Shown here: positions 55,396 through 63,388 of the stretch, piece by piece | How the letters are laid out: every line of letters begins with the position of its first letter | Numbering within the stretch: position 1 is the first letter of the stretch | Source of the DNA: Nitrospira sp. CR1.1 | Lineage (GTDB): Bacteria > Nitrospirota > Nitrospiria > Nitrospirales > Nitrospiraceae | Direction: 5' to 3' | Length of the DNA: 64,000 nt | Assembly: GCA_014055465.1 (NCBI GenBank) | Contig: WIAF01000002.1 | Location: forward strand, 434,001 to 498,000 | Position numbers and translations under genes: made by a program | Notes under the pieces: model-generated | Databases searched by the model: none | What the model saw: only the letters and a program-made list of their open reading frames with translations | Told to the model about the DNA's origin: nothing

Positions 55396-56508
55396 TTAAT
55401 ACATCACCGTCGTCAATGACAGCGGCCCCACGGCCGTCTTGTCCAGCACCGTGACCGCCACCCGGCCGATGACCCGTCCGTCCTCCGCTTCCACATCGAC
55501 GCGCCAATCACCCGGATCGAGTCCCTCCTTGAAGGTGTAGGCGCGATAGCCTCCCTCCCGACCACCGGAAATCTTAAGTGGAATGCGGTCGGCGGGGGTG
55601 AAGGGCTGACCGGAGTCGGGTCGGTAATACCAGTGATGATAGATGGTCGCCTTGAGCGCCACCGGCGCAAACACCGCCGTAAAACAATAGACGGGATCAT
55701 CGGCCGGGATCACATTGTCCGACGCTTTCCACACTTCATACCACGATTTCTCAAAACTCAGTTCATACCGGTCGCCTGAGCGTTTCACTTCATGATACAT
55801 CCCGCCGTGCTTCAAGGAGAGCGGCACCGGGGGAATCCAGTTCAGGAAATAGAAGCCGACCAAGAGCCCGATGAGCCCAAGTGCCGGCGCAGCGGCCCAC
55901 ATCGCCTCGCGCCTCGTTCGATCGGCATTGTTCCAATAGATCAACTGCACGACCCGCAGGACGACCAGCACCGTCACGACCGCTCCGGCCAGAAAGATCG
56001 CCGCATTCATCCAGCCGGTCATCACCGGAAAGAAGAAGGTAAAAAACGCAAAACAGACGAGGGCATAGAGACTCACCAGCAGTTGCACGTTCGATAGGCG
56101 GCTGCGGAGGAATTCATTCGCCACGAGGAACGCCACAAGAATGCAGAAAAACACGGCCGTTCCCGCGAAGGCGGCGCTTTTGGAATAGAAGATCGCATAG
56201 GCGCTGAAAAGGCCGCCCAACAGGAACTGAATGGCCATCGGTGCGTAGGGCTTTGCCTGCACCACCCATTTCATGAAGAAGGGCGCATCCGGCGGGAGAT
56301 CGTCGACCGTGGCTTCCTGTGTTCCCAAGCGCCCGGTCAGGACGATCAGAAAACCCAAGAGCGTGAGATAGGCCAGCAGCAACAGGTTATCCCGTAGCCG
56401 GTCGATGCGCGTCAGCACCAGCGTGTCGTACGTCACGCCGCTGAAGAAAAATAACGGCGGCAGGTAGGGCTTGCCCAATACCGATTGGAACCGCTGCAAT
56501 GAGACCAT
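55396..56508 (-). CDS. DUF2914 domain membrane protein
   Basis: 370 aa. Seven to eight N-terminal membrane helices, then a C-terminal beta domain of the DUF2914 type with HHWYY, RIPLKISGGREGGYRAYTFK and GDWRVDVEAEDGRVIGR. The beta domain is probably outside the cytoplasm. Function unknown; it stands alone between the DUF2167 pair and a lipoprotein gene. Confidence 0.85.
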   Translation of the reverse strand: MVSLQRFQSVLGKPYLPPLFFFSGVTYDTLVLTRIDRLRDNLLLLAYLTLLGFLIVLTGRLGTQEATVDDLPPDAPFFMKWVVQAKPYAPMAIQFLLGGLFSAYAIFYSKSAAFAGTAVFFCILVAFLVANEFLRSRLSNVQLLVSLYALVCFAFFTFFFPVMTGWMNAAIFLAGAVVTVLVVLRVVQLIYWNNADRTRREAMWAAAPALGLIGLLVGFYFLNWIPPVPLSLKHGGMYHEVKRSGDRYELSFEKSWYEVWKASDNVIPADDPVYCFTAVFAPVALKATIYHHWYYRPDSGQPFTPADRIPLKISGGREGGYRAYTFKEGLDPGDWRVDVEAEDGRVIGRVAVTVLDKTAVGPLSLTTVMY

Positions 56509-56585
56509 GCGCTAGATTTCAGGAGACTCAGGCGATTGTCAAACGAAGAGACGAAATTAGTAGTGGGTCAGTTGAATAACAGAGG

Positions 56586-56597
56586 GCAGACGTCTGC
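56586..56597. repeat. Perfect 12-bp palindrome GCAGACGTCTGC
   Basis: It lies between the DUF2914 gene and the end of the lipoprotein gene. It has no loop or T-run, so it may be a protein-binding site or chance. Confidence 0.35.
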
Positions 56598-56612
56598 ACT
56601 TTTGAGTCAACC

Positions 56613-57059
56613 CTATCGTGCAGCGGTGTTGAGGCCCAGTCGGGTGTCGAGGGCGTCGAAGAAATCGACGTAGAGGATCGGCCGGTGCTCGATGGGGATC
56701 GCCACGAGGTTCGGCCTGAAGGCTTCTGACGAGACATTCATGGCCCATGCCGGCGTGACGCGCGCAGAGGACTCGGTGACTGGCTCGACCTGCACCGTGA
56801 GCTGATAGCCGACGGTGCCGCCGGCAAGCGCGGCACTATGGCCGACGCCGCTCGGCTGACTTTTGAGGAGGCCTTTGGCCGGATCGACCGTCGCGAGCGC
56901 CATCGTATAATCGATCATCTGAGCCTTGACGGCGTCAAAGACGACGGGTTGGCTCAGATTGTAGACCCGCGAGCGGTAGTGCGCTTCTTCTTGTGGCGAG
57001 AGGATCGTGCAGCCGGTGAGGAGCAGCGCCATGAAGCCAACGAGTAGTGAGTGCATCAT
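56613..57059 (-). CDS. Lipoprotein of unknown function
   Basis: 148 aa with lipobox LLLTGC near residue 16. The mature part (RSRVYNLSQPVVFDAVKAQM, a GTVGYQLTVQVEPV strand pair, RPILYVDFFDAL) resembles small outer-membrane-associated lipoproteins but matches no family I know. Adjacent ATG codons at 57059 and 57056 are both possible. Confidence 0.65.
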   Translation of the reverse strand: MMHSLLVGFMALLLTGCTILSPQEEAHYRSRVYNLSQPVVFDAVKAQMIDYTMALATVDPAKGLLKSQPSGVGHSAALAGGTVGYQLTVQVEPVTESSARVTPAWAMNVSSEAFRPNLVAIPIEHRPILYVDFFDALDTRLGLNTAAR

Positions 57060-57132
57060 ACTCTCGTTCGTCCTCCATAAAGAAACCTGTGTATCTTTGT
57101 TTTCATTTCTAAACTGAGACACTACCGAGGAA

Positions 57133-58194
57133 TTACATAAACGGCGGGAGCGGCGCATAGACGACCGGCATCCCCAAGAGGCGTTCCAACCAACCGGCCA
57201 TGTGGTCCTCCGGTAGCGGAGCACGATTGAGACGGGCCTCCAATTGAAACCCCGCGGCCGTGCCGACAATCCCGATAATGGCCGAGGCATCCTCCCCGTC
57301 AGGCATCAATTCCTGAGTCTGAAACTCGCAGAGAGTACTGTAGAGGCGGCCCTGCGGCTCGATGGTCGCCAGCACTTCCGGCAATTCACCCAGCGCGCAA
57401 TGGACGGAGCAGCGGTAGACCGACCGGGCGCCCGGCTGCACGGCGGCGAAGGCCTCGAGCGCCTGTTCGGAAAATCCTGTGAGGTACGCACGCACCGAGG
57501 CCGCTTGCGGCGTGAACGTAGCAGCCAACCGGCTCGCCGGCACGAGAAACTCATAGGCGTCGAGCGAATTGTATTCAAACTGGCAGGGTCCGAAGGCATC
57601 CGGCCAGGAACAGAAAAACGGGGTCGCCGGGTCGGCGGGCGTCAGCACCAGGCTCCCCTTATCGACGGATGTTTCCACCGGCAGATCCAGCGTGGCGATC
57701 GCATCGAGAAAGATTGCCCGCCGTTCATCGATCCACTCGGTCCGCCGGGCATCCTCGCGCGTTTCCCCCGGCGTCACCACTTCCCGCGTGTGAAGACGCA
57801 CCCGGATAAAGGCATGATTGTGACGAAACCCCAGCCAGAACATGGATGTCGGGTGATGAAACCGCAAGCCGGGTCTGGTGCGCCAGGGATGACTGATCGA
57901 GCAGTAGGTACCGACATCCTGAAACCGCTGATACACGGTGTGGTAGCCGCCTGCCAGCAGAAAAAAATCGCCCTGCCAGGCGTCGCGAATGTGGAGGAGC
58001 GTGACGTCTTCCGTGGCCCACTGATCGAGCTGATCAAAAGCCTGAGGAGACTCGACGGCCCAATCCTCCACATAGCAGATCACGTCTTTGGCGGGTTGGG
58101 CCGGTTTGAGGCCCAAGGCCCCCAGGCGCTCGCCGACCGCCAGGATCTCCTGAAAGGTCAGCTTGCCGGCGGTCTCCCAGCGGCGTTCACGCAC
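57133..58194 (-). CDS. Conserved-looking protein of unknown function
   Basis: I do not recognise it. About 353 aa, mostly cytoplasmic in character, rich in His and Trp (GGYHTVYQRF, CSISHPWRTRPGL, RFHHPTSMFWLG, HNHAFIRV) in its first 140 residues. The C-terminal third ends MPVVYAPLPPF. GTG 58194 is chosen as it follows GGAGGAGCGTT; an earlier GTG at 58227 exists. It shares a strand with the lipoprotein genes on both sides; co-transcription is possible. Confidence 0.62.
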   Translation of the reverse strand: MRERRWETAGKLTFQEILAVGERLGALGLKPAQPAKDVICYVEDWAVESPQAFDQLDQWATEDVTLLHIRDAWQGDFFLLAGGYHTVYQRFQDVGTYCSISHPWRTRPGLRFHHPTSMFWLGFRHNHAFIRVRLHTREVVTPGETREDARRTEWIDERRAIFLDAIATLDLPVETSVDKGSLVLTPADPATPFFCSWPDAFGPCQFEYNSLDAYEFLVPASRLAATFTPQAASVRAYLTGFSEQALEAFAAVQPGARSVYRCSVHCALGELPEVLATIEPQGRLYSTLCEFQTQELMPDGEDASAIIGIVGTAAGFQLEARLNRAPLPEDHMAGWLERLLGMPVVYAPLPPFM

Positions 58195-58239
58195 AACGCT
58201 CCTCCGCGATCCCCGCGCCGCTGTCACACCTGAGCTGCC

Positions 58240-58890
58240 TCACTTGGTCGACTTCAGCGCGCGGCCCTCAATCTTCGTATCGGCGATAAACCGTTCGATG
58301 CCGTCCTGCAACAGACCGGACATGAGGATCTCGAGATCCTCACTGGTAAACCAGAACACCAGCTTGCTCTGTTCGCCCTGCAGATTGCGCTGCGTGCTGC
58401 TGTCGTCCGCCATGTTCCTGGCTCGAATCACCAGGCGACTCTCGCCCGTTAATTTCGTATTGAACACGCGGCTCTTGGCGTTGGCCGAAAAATCCCGAAT
58501 TTCTCCGCCGATGACGATGTCTGCGCCCGAAACCTCGACGCCCGACTGCACCACGCGCGCATCCCAGCCACGGCGGTTCCAGCCCCGCCACCGCAACGCT
58601 TCGGCCAAGGCTTCGGCGATCGTGACTCCCGGCGAGCCTCCGCTGACATTAAAATTCGTGACCCCGCCGCCCAGATGAGTGCGCTGACCAATCTTGGTTT
58701 TGTCCGCGCGGTGGTCTTCAAACGGTTCAATGACGATCTTCAGCGGCTCGGGCTGGCCGCTCTGCACAAACGGTTGCTGCGGCTGCACATTGAGCGACAC
58801 CATTTCTCCGGTTCCGGCACAGCCCCAGAGCAGCGCCAACCCCACCGCAATACAGACCTGACTCGCGATTCGACATCCTTGTGCAATCAC
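58240..58890 (-). CDS. YajG-like lipoprotein
   Basis: 216 aa, lipobox ALLWGC (Cys about residue 24). The mature domain KIVIEPFEDHRADKTKIGQRT, IAEALAEALRWRGW, ADIVIGGEIRDFSA and RLVIRARN fits YajG-type proteins, periplasmic lipoproteins with a VIG-type beta sheet. Function in the envelope is unclear. Confidence 0.72.
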   Translation of the reverse strand: MIAQGCRIASQVCIAVGLALLWGCAGTGEMVSLNVQPQQPFVQSGQPEPLKIVIEPFEDHRADKTKIGQRTHLGGGVTNFNVSGGSPGVTIAEALAEALRWRGWNRRGWDARVVQSGVEVSGADIVIGGEIRDFSANAKSRVFNTKLTGESRLVIRARNMADDSSTQRNLQGEQSKLVFWFTSEDLEILMSGLLQDGIERFIADTKIEGRALKSTK

Positions 58891-59043
58891 ACGTGCCTCC
58901 CTGTCAGTATGTGGCCTTACTAAAACGGGCCCAGTCTACCCAACTCGCAGCCGGATAACAAACAGGAAGGGCCCGGTTCAGCAGGAAAATTCGCGGCCGG
59001 CCCAATGGAGCCTTGCCGGGTCGGAATCAGAACATCGGGCGGG

Positions 59044-59700
59044 TCAGGGGCCAAGGAGGGGGAGGAGGCTTCGAAAGGTCTCCCGTCCGATCTCCGGGAG
59101 ACGGCCCTCGCGCAAGGCCGGCGAATCCAGCGGCACAAATCGGGCGATCTTGAACCAGGCTCGTCCAGACAACACGGCGGCCAACTGAGCCTTCCGATCG
59201 TGCGTGATCGGCAAGGTGTAGCCCTCCCCCCGCTTCCATTCCCATAACGTGGGAGCCAGAGAGAGCTCTAGCCCCTGGCCGGCCAGCTGGTGAAACCGGT
59301 CAAAAAAATTCTTTTTGCACTGCTTGACCTGACCGCCCTCGATGATCATCGCAAACACCAGATGGTGGCCCCACCAACACAACGAGCGAAAGGTGAACTT
59401 CTCGTCGCCGAGAAAATGTTTCGGATAGTCCAAGTATTGGTAGGGGCAGGCCTCCAGCCGCTCGCCTTTCACAGACTGCGCCTTCGTCTGATCGAACCCG
59501 GGAGGCGCCAGCAATGTCATCCGTGCCAGATCGTCCTGCAACCCCGCCTGAAGCGCTGCCAGCAACACCTGCACTTTGAGGATGATCCGTTCCTTGGCGC
59601 GAAAGAGTTCCCCGTCCGCAACCAGCGCGAACTCAGCGGGTGTCAGGGACTGGTTTTGTGATGGGAAGACCACGGAGGCTAACAGCTCACAGAAACACAA
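59044..59700 (-). CDS. Protein of unknown function
   Basis: Not recognised. About 218 aa, soluble. Visible pieces: a SLCWWGHHLVFAMII hydrophobic strand, GQGLELSLAPTLWEWKRGEG, and a repeated Leu/Arg-rich C-terminus. The start codon is uncertain: TTG 59700 has no close Shine-Dalgarno, and GTG 59673 is an alternative. It lies next to element R4. Confidence 0.5.
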   Translation of the reverse strand: MCFCELLASVVFPSQNQSLTPAEFALVADGELFRAKERIILKVQVLLAALQAGLQDDLARMTLLAPPGFDQTKAQSVKGERLEACPYQYLDYPKHFLGDEKFTFRSLCWWGHHLVFAMIIEGGQVKQCKKNFFDRFHQLAGQGLELSLAPTLWEWKRGEGYTLPITHDRKAQLAAVLSGRAWFKIARFVPLDSPALREGRLPEIGRETFRSLLPLLGP

Positions 59701-59760
59701 TATTGACGGGTGCGAACTCCGAATGCCCAGGCGTGTAGCGGCATAGTACCCCGCTTTCGT

Positions 59761-59994
59761 CGGATGCTCAAAAAGGCTGTCCCGCCGTAGCGAGGCGCAC
59801 GATGCGACGAATAAGGAGCATCACGTTTGTGCGCGCCCGCGAGTCGGTGAGCGGGCAGTGTCTTTGCCGCAGGCGTCACGTTCTTACCCGCCCACCCTGA
59901 GCCTGCCGCGACAGGCTCTGTACCCCTCCGGGGTACGTTGAGGGTCCGAACGACGCGAGAACGCTGCTGGCGGACTTTTTCAGCATCCGGCTAG
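59761..59994. repeat. Palindromic intergenic element, copy R4 (expanded)
   Basis: The longest copy, 234 bases. Arms CGGATGCTcAAAAAG (from 59761) and its partner at 59975-59989 match 14 of 15. The centre GTACCCC(3)GGGGTAC hairpin is the strongest of the family. The left half carries about 110 extra bases, including a GAGCCTG/CAGGCTC hairpin. The right edge CTAG holds the stop codon of the CxxC protein gene. Confidence 0.85.
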
Positions 59995-60371
59995 GATTTC
60001 TGGTGGGATTCAAACGTCGAGACCTGCATATCGAATATTCGCCGGCACTCACCGCAGCGCAATCCGACCGTGTCGCGGATCACATCCAGTTCCCTGATAG
60101 TCACGGACACGGGATGGGCGCGTAGACAGTCTTCCAGCGATTCTCTCGCCGTGGGCACAACTTTGGGACTCTCCACCTCGCCGCCAAGCGGCACGGCCGC
60201 CACCCGGCCCACGACCTGATCAGGTCTCATGAGATGCATCATGCGGCAGGAGGTGCAGGCGATCACGAGCCGTCCGTTCTCGTCAATGCGCTTCAGCGAC
60301 AGACACAAGGGATGGACGGCAAAACATTGTTGCACGAAGGCGCCGCTTTGAAACCGCTGTGCCATAGCCAC
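59991..60371 (-). CDS. Small protein with duplicated CxxC units
   Basis: 126 aa. Two similar halves: residues about 16-48 (C..HPLCLSLKRID...ACTSCRMMHLM) and about 82-114 (CLRAHPVSVTIREL..RCGECRRIFDM), each with a Cys-x-x-Cys pair, so two metal sites or one split site are likely. No known family. The TAG stop comes from the R4 element. Next to two other small cysteine or membrane proteins on the same strand. Confidence 0.6.
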   Translation of the reverse strand: MAMAQRFQSGAFVQQCFAVHPLCLSLKRIDENGRLVIACTSCRMMHLMRPDQVVGRVAAVPLGGEVESPKVVPTARESLEDCLRAHPVSVTIRELDVIRDTVGLRCGECRRIFDMQVSTFESHQKS

Positions 60372-60398
60372 CGATGAAGCACCAGGAAACGGGACTTG

Positions 60399-60734
60399 CT
60401 ACAGTTTTGCCAACGCCAGCATCATGAGGACACCAAGCGCATAGGGAATCATACAGGAATACAGCACCGCATTGAATGCTCGATCCGGGGCATTCGACTG
60501 AATGGCGCGATCCTTGTAGATAAACTCGTAGGCAAGAATCAGCAGGGTGAGGGTCAATACGAAAACCCGGCTCGTACGCGGCCAGGTGTAATGACCGCTC
60601 ACAATGAAATTGGCCGTAAAGAATCCGCTGGACACGAAGAGCAGCGGCGCGAGCACATACCGAAGGCTGTGCGAAAAGAACACATGCCAGGCCGGCCTGG
60701 TCGAACGCTGCTGCGGATCCAGTAACAGGGTCAT
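60399..60734 (-). CDS. Small membrane protein of unknown function
   Basis: 111 aa with three predicted membrane helices (about residues 24-44, 56-72 and 88-108). Not recognised. Its ATG overlaps the stop of the upstream zinc-finger-like gene in an ATGA, which sets the start and suggests coupling. Confidence 0.6.
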   Translation of the reverse strand: MTLLLDPQQRSTRPAWHVFFSHSLRYVLAPLLFVSSGFFTANFIVSGHYTWPRTSRVFVLTLTLLILAYEFIYKDRAIQSNAPDRAFNAVLYSCMIPYALGVLMMLALAKL

Positions 60735-61024
60735 GACCCGACGGGCGCGGGTTGGCTGGACGGAGCCGAAGGGGTTTGTTTGGCCTGCTCTGCGGCGGTT
60801 TTGCAGGTTTTGCACATCCGCGGGCGCTGCTTGAGGAAGCTGATTTTCCCGCTCGCAAGGCAACTATAATGAACGAACTCGTCGCAGACTGCACAGCGCG
60901 ACCATCCCCCGCGGAGCATCGTCTTATCGCGGTACAATCCCTGGTTGCACACCTTGCAGTTCCGGGGTTCGATCCCCAGCAGCATCGGCTCCCAGTCACC
61001 ACCGCCATTGCGAAGAATATTCAT
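60731..61024 (-). CDS. Small multi-cysteine zinc-finger-like protein
   Basis: 97 aa with CKVC, CAVCDEFVHYSC and CKTC, a C4-C2HC-C2 spacing like a PHD/RING or double zinc ribbon, plus a Pro/Ser/Ala-rich tail of about 20 residues. No known family. First of three same-strand genes (zinc finger, membrane protein, CxxC protein). Start ATG 61024 without a clear Shine-Dalgarno. Confidence 0.6.
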   Translation of the reverse strand: MNILRNGGGDWEPMLLGIEPRNCKVCNQGLYRDKTMLRGGWSRCAVCDEFVHYSCLASGKISFLKQRPRMCKTCKTAAEQAKQTPSAPSSQPAPVGS

Positions 61025-61213
61025 GGGGCGGCAGTATAACGAAGGGGTCCAAGAAAAAACAAGGAGGGAAGGGGAGGAAGGAGGCGATGCACATCAACCT
61101 AGGCGCGCAGTGAAGGACTGCCAGGTGAGCTCCTTGGTAAGAGACGTAGGAATGATCGAATGCCTATGTCGCGCGTTCCACGAATAAGAGGATGCCGGTG
61201 AGGCCCGGCTTCA

Positions 61214-61243
61214 TTGACACCCCTTCAACCCATTTGCTACTCT
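61214..61243 (+). promoter_or_regulatory. Possible promoter of the ispA-hpnA operon
   Basis: TTGACA (61214-61219) and a TG-extended TACTCT (61238-61243) with an 18-base spacer. It is in the 263-base divergent gap upstream of ispA. Confidence 0.4.
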
Positions 61244-61287
61244 CCGCGCCGGTTCTACACCATTCCTGATCGGCACCCTATATACCC

Positions 61288-62178
61288 ATGAACATTAAGG
61301 ACTATCTCGAACACAACCGGCTTGCGGTGGACCGATTCCTGGATGAGGTTAGCCCTCCGGCTGCCACCCCGCCGACGACGCTCCACGAGAGCATGCGCTA
61401 TAGCCTGATGGCCGGCGGCAAGCGGGTCCGCCCGATCTTGACGATCGCTGCGGCCGAAGCAGTAGGGACGACGCCGCCCGGGCTGATGGCCGTCGCCTGT
61501 TCGCTGGAGTTCATCCATACCTATTCCCTGATCCACGACGACTTGCCGTCGATGGACAACGATGACTTTCGCCGGGGCAAACCGACCAACCACAAGGTCT
61601 ATGGCGAAGCGATGGCCATTTTGGCGGGTGACGCGCTGCTGACCATGGCCTTCGACTTGATCAGCCACCCCGACCTCATGAAGGGCTGCGAACCCTCGCG
61701 ACAGATACGCATCATACGGGAATTGGCCTACGGCTCCGGAAACTTGGGCATGGTCGGCGGCCAGGTCTTCGACATTCAGGCCGAGAACCAGGATATCGAC
61801 CTGCCCACGCTGCAGAACATTCACAAACACAAGACCGGGATGCTGATCCGGGCCGCCGTTCGCATGGGGGCCATCGCCGCAGGCGCCTCCGATCGGCAAC
61901 TCGACGACCTCACCGGCTACGCTGAGGACATCGGGCTCGCATTCCAAATTGCCGACGATGTGCTGAACGTGACGGGCACCCGCGAGGAATTGGGCAAGAA
62001 TCCGAACACCGATGCGGAACGCGGCAAGAAAACCTATCCAACGTTTTATGGCGTTGAAGGGGCCAAGCAACTGGCCGATGACTGCGTGACTCGCGCCAAC
62101 GACCGTCTCGCCTCCTTCGGCGCCAAGGCCGATCCCCTCCGCGAGCTGGCCCGCTATATCACCGCACGAAAAAACTGA
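61288..62178 (+). CDS. ispA: Farnesyl/geranyl diphosphate synthase (short-chain polyprenyl synthetase)
   Basis: 296 aa prenyltransferase making C15 or C20 diphosphates from IPP and DMAPP. First Asp-rich motif DDLPSMD at residues 84-90 (HDDLPSMDNDDFRRGKPT), second motif FQIADDVLNVTG near 230, plus GGKRVRPIL for IPP binding. Product length cannot be settled by eye. It would supply precursor for hopanoids or carotenoids made by the two downstream genes. Confidence 0.93.
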   Translation: MNIKDYLEHNRLAVDRFLDEVSPPAATPPTTLHESMRYSLMAGGKRVRPILTIAAAEAVGTTPPGLMAVACSLEFIHTYSLIHDDLPSMDNDDFRRGKPTNHKVYGEAMAILAGDALLTMAFDLISHPDLMKGCEPSRQIRIIRELAYGSGNLGMVGGQVFDIQAENQDIDLPTLQNIHKHKTGMLIRAAVRMGAIAAGASDRQLDDLTGYAEDIGLAFQIADDVLNVTGTREELGKNPNTDAERGKKTYPTFYGVEGAKQLADDCVTRANDRLASFGAKADPLRELARYITARKN

Positions 62179-62275
62179 CGTGAGGCGTGAAACGTAAGAC
62201 GTGAAACGCAATCTCCTCGATCACGCGCTCATCTCCCGTCACTCACATTTCACCATTCACGCTTCACGCCTCACG
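62179..62275. repeat. GGTGAA/TTCACC-type inverted-repeat spacer, copy C2
   Basis: CGTGAGGCGTGAA (62179-62191) and TTCACGCCTCACG (62263-62275) form a perfect 13-base inverted repeat with CGTGAAAC-like units between. It starts right after the ispA stop and fills the gap to hpnA, as C1 does in the efflux operon. Confidence 0.7.
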
Positions 62276-62286
62276 AGGGTGTACCC

Positions 62287-63270
62287 ATGAATGCTCTCGT
62301 GACCGGAGCAACCGGGTTTGTCGGTGGGGCCGTGGCGCGTGCGCTGGTCCAAGCCGGCGCGGAGGTCCGCGTCCTCACGCGCAAAGGCGCCGATCTGCAA
62401 AACCTGGCCGGGCTTCCGGTCAAACAAGTGCATGGAGACCTCCGCAATCGCGACTCCCTTCGCCAGGCCCTACGCGGCTGCCGGCAGCTCTATCATGTGG
62501 CGGCACATTACGCCCTCTGGGCCAAAGATCCGTCGATCTTCTACGACATCAATGTCACCGGCACGAGGAACATTCTCGAGACAGCGCGCGAGGTCGGTGT
62601 AGAGCGCAGCGTGTATTGCAGCACGATCGGTGCGATCGGGTTGCCGCCGGGCGGAGGACTCGGCACCGAAGAGACGCCGGTCTCGCTGGAACAGATGGCG
62701 GGACATTACAAACGTTCCAAATATCTCGCCGAACAAGAAGTACAGAGACTCGCGCAGGAAGGCCTGCCGGTTGTCATCGTCAACCCGAGTGCGCCGGTCG
62801 GGGCAGCCGACGTGAAACCGACCCCCACCGGGCAGATCATCGTGGACTTCATGAAGGGCCGCATGCCCGCCTATATCGAAACGGGTATGAACCTGATCGA
62901 TGTGGACGACGTAGCCCAGGGCCACCTGTTGGCGATGCAGAAGGGCCGTCAGGGAGAACGCTACATCCTCGGCAATAAAAATCTGTTGTTGAACGAGGTG
63001 TTTCAGATCCTCAGCCGGATCACCGGGGTGAAGGCGCCCTCCGTCAAGCTGCCGCGCCTGGCCATCCTGCCGCTCGCCTACGCGAATCAGTGGATCGCGA
63101 ACCTGACCGGCGTGCCCCCACGTATCCCGCTCGAAGGCGTGAAGATGGCCAAGTATAAAATGCATTACGATTGCAGTAAGGCCATCCGCGAACTCGGCTT
63201 ACCGCAAACGCCGGTCGAGGTCGCGCTGGAAAAGGCGGTGAGGTGGTTTCGCGAGCATGGCTATGCCTAA
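62287..63270 (+). CDS. hpnA: Hopanoid-associated sugar epimerase HpnA (SDR family)
   Basis: 327 aa extended SDR. Rossmann GATGFVGGAVARAL at residues 7-20, catalytic YxxxK in GHYKRSKYLAEQEV, upstream STIGAIGLP, and the family-specific NPSAPVGAADVKPTPTGQI and NLIDVDDVAQGHL. HpnA proteins occur in hopanoid clusters and are tied to side-chain sugar modification. Same strand as ispA, 108 bases downstream. Confidence 0.88.
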   Translation: MNALVTGATGFVGGAVARALVQAGAEVRVLTRKGADLQNLAGLPVKQVHGDLRNRDSLRQALRGCRQLYHVAAHYALWAKDPSIFYDINVTGTRNILETAREVGVERSVYCSTIGAIGLPPGGGLGTEETPVSLEQMAGHYKRSKYLAEQEVQRLAQEGLPVVIVNPSAPVGAADVKPTPTGQIIVDFMKGRMPAYIETGMNLIDVDDVAQGHLLAMQKGRQGERYILGNKNLLLNEVFQILSRITGVKAPSVKLPRLAILPLAYANQWIANLTGVPPRIPLEGVKMAKYKMHYDCSKAIRELGLPQTPVEVALEKAVRWFREHGYA

Positions 63271-63376
63271 TCGGATGCTGAAACAGGCCTCCAGCTGCGT
63301 TCTCGGCTCGGCAAGATCCTCAACGTACCCCCAAGGGTACGCCTGCGGCCTTGCCGGAAGACCTGTTTGAGCATCC
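63271..63376. repeat. Palindromic intergenic element, copy R5
   Basis: Arms GGATGCTgAAACAGG (63273-63287) and its partner at 63362-63376 match 14 of 15. Centre hairpin GTACCC(4)GGGTAC. It starts at the hpnA TAA (CTAATCGGATGCTG) and ends 12 bases before the next gene's start. Confidence 0.85.
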
Positions 63377-63388
63377 TCAACGTACCCG

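Noticed and set aside
61255..62211. 318-codon minus-strand frame over ispA
   Set aside because: Antisense shadow; the plus strand carries both Asp-rich motifs of a prenyltransferase.
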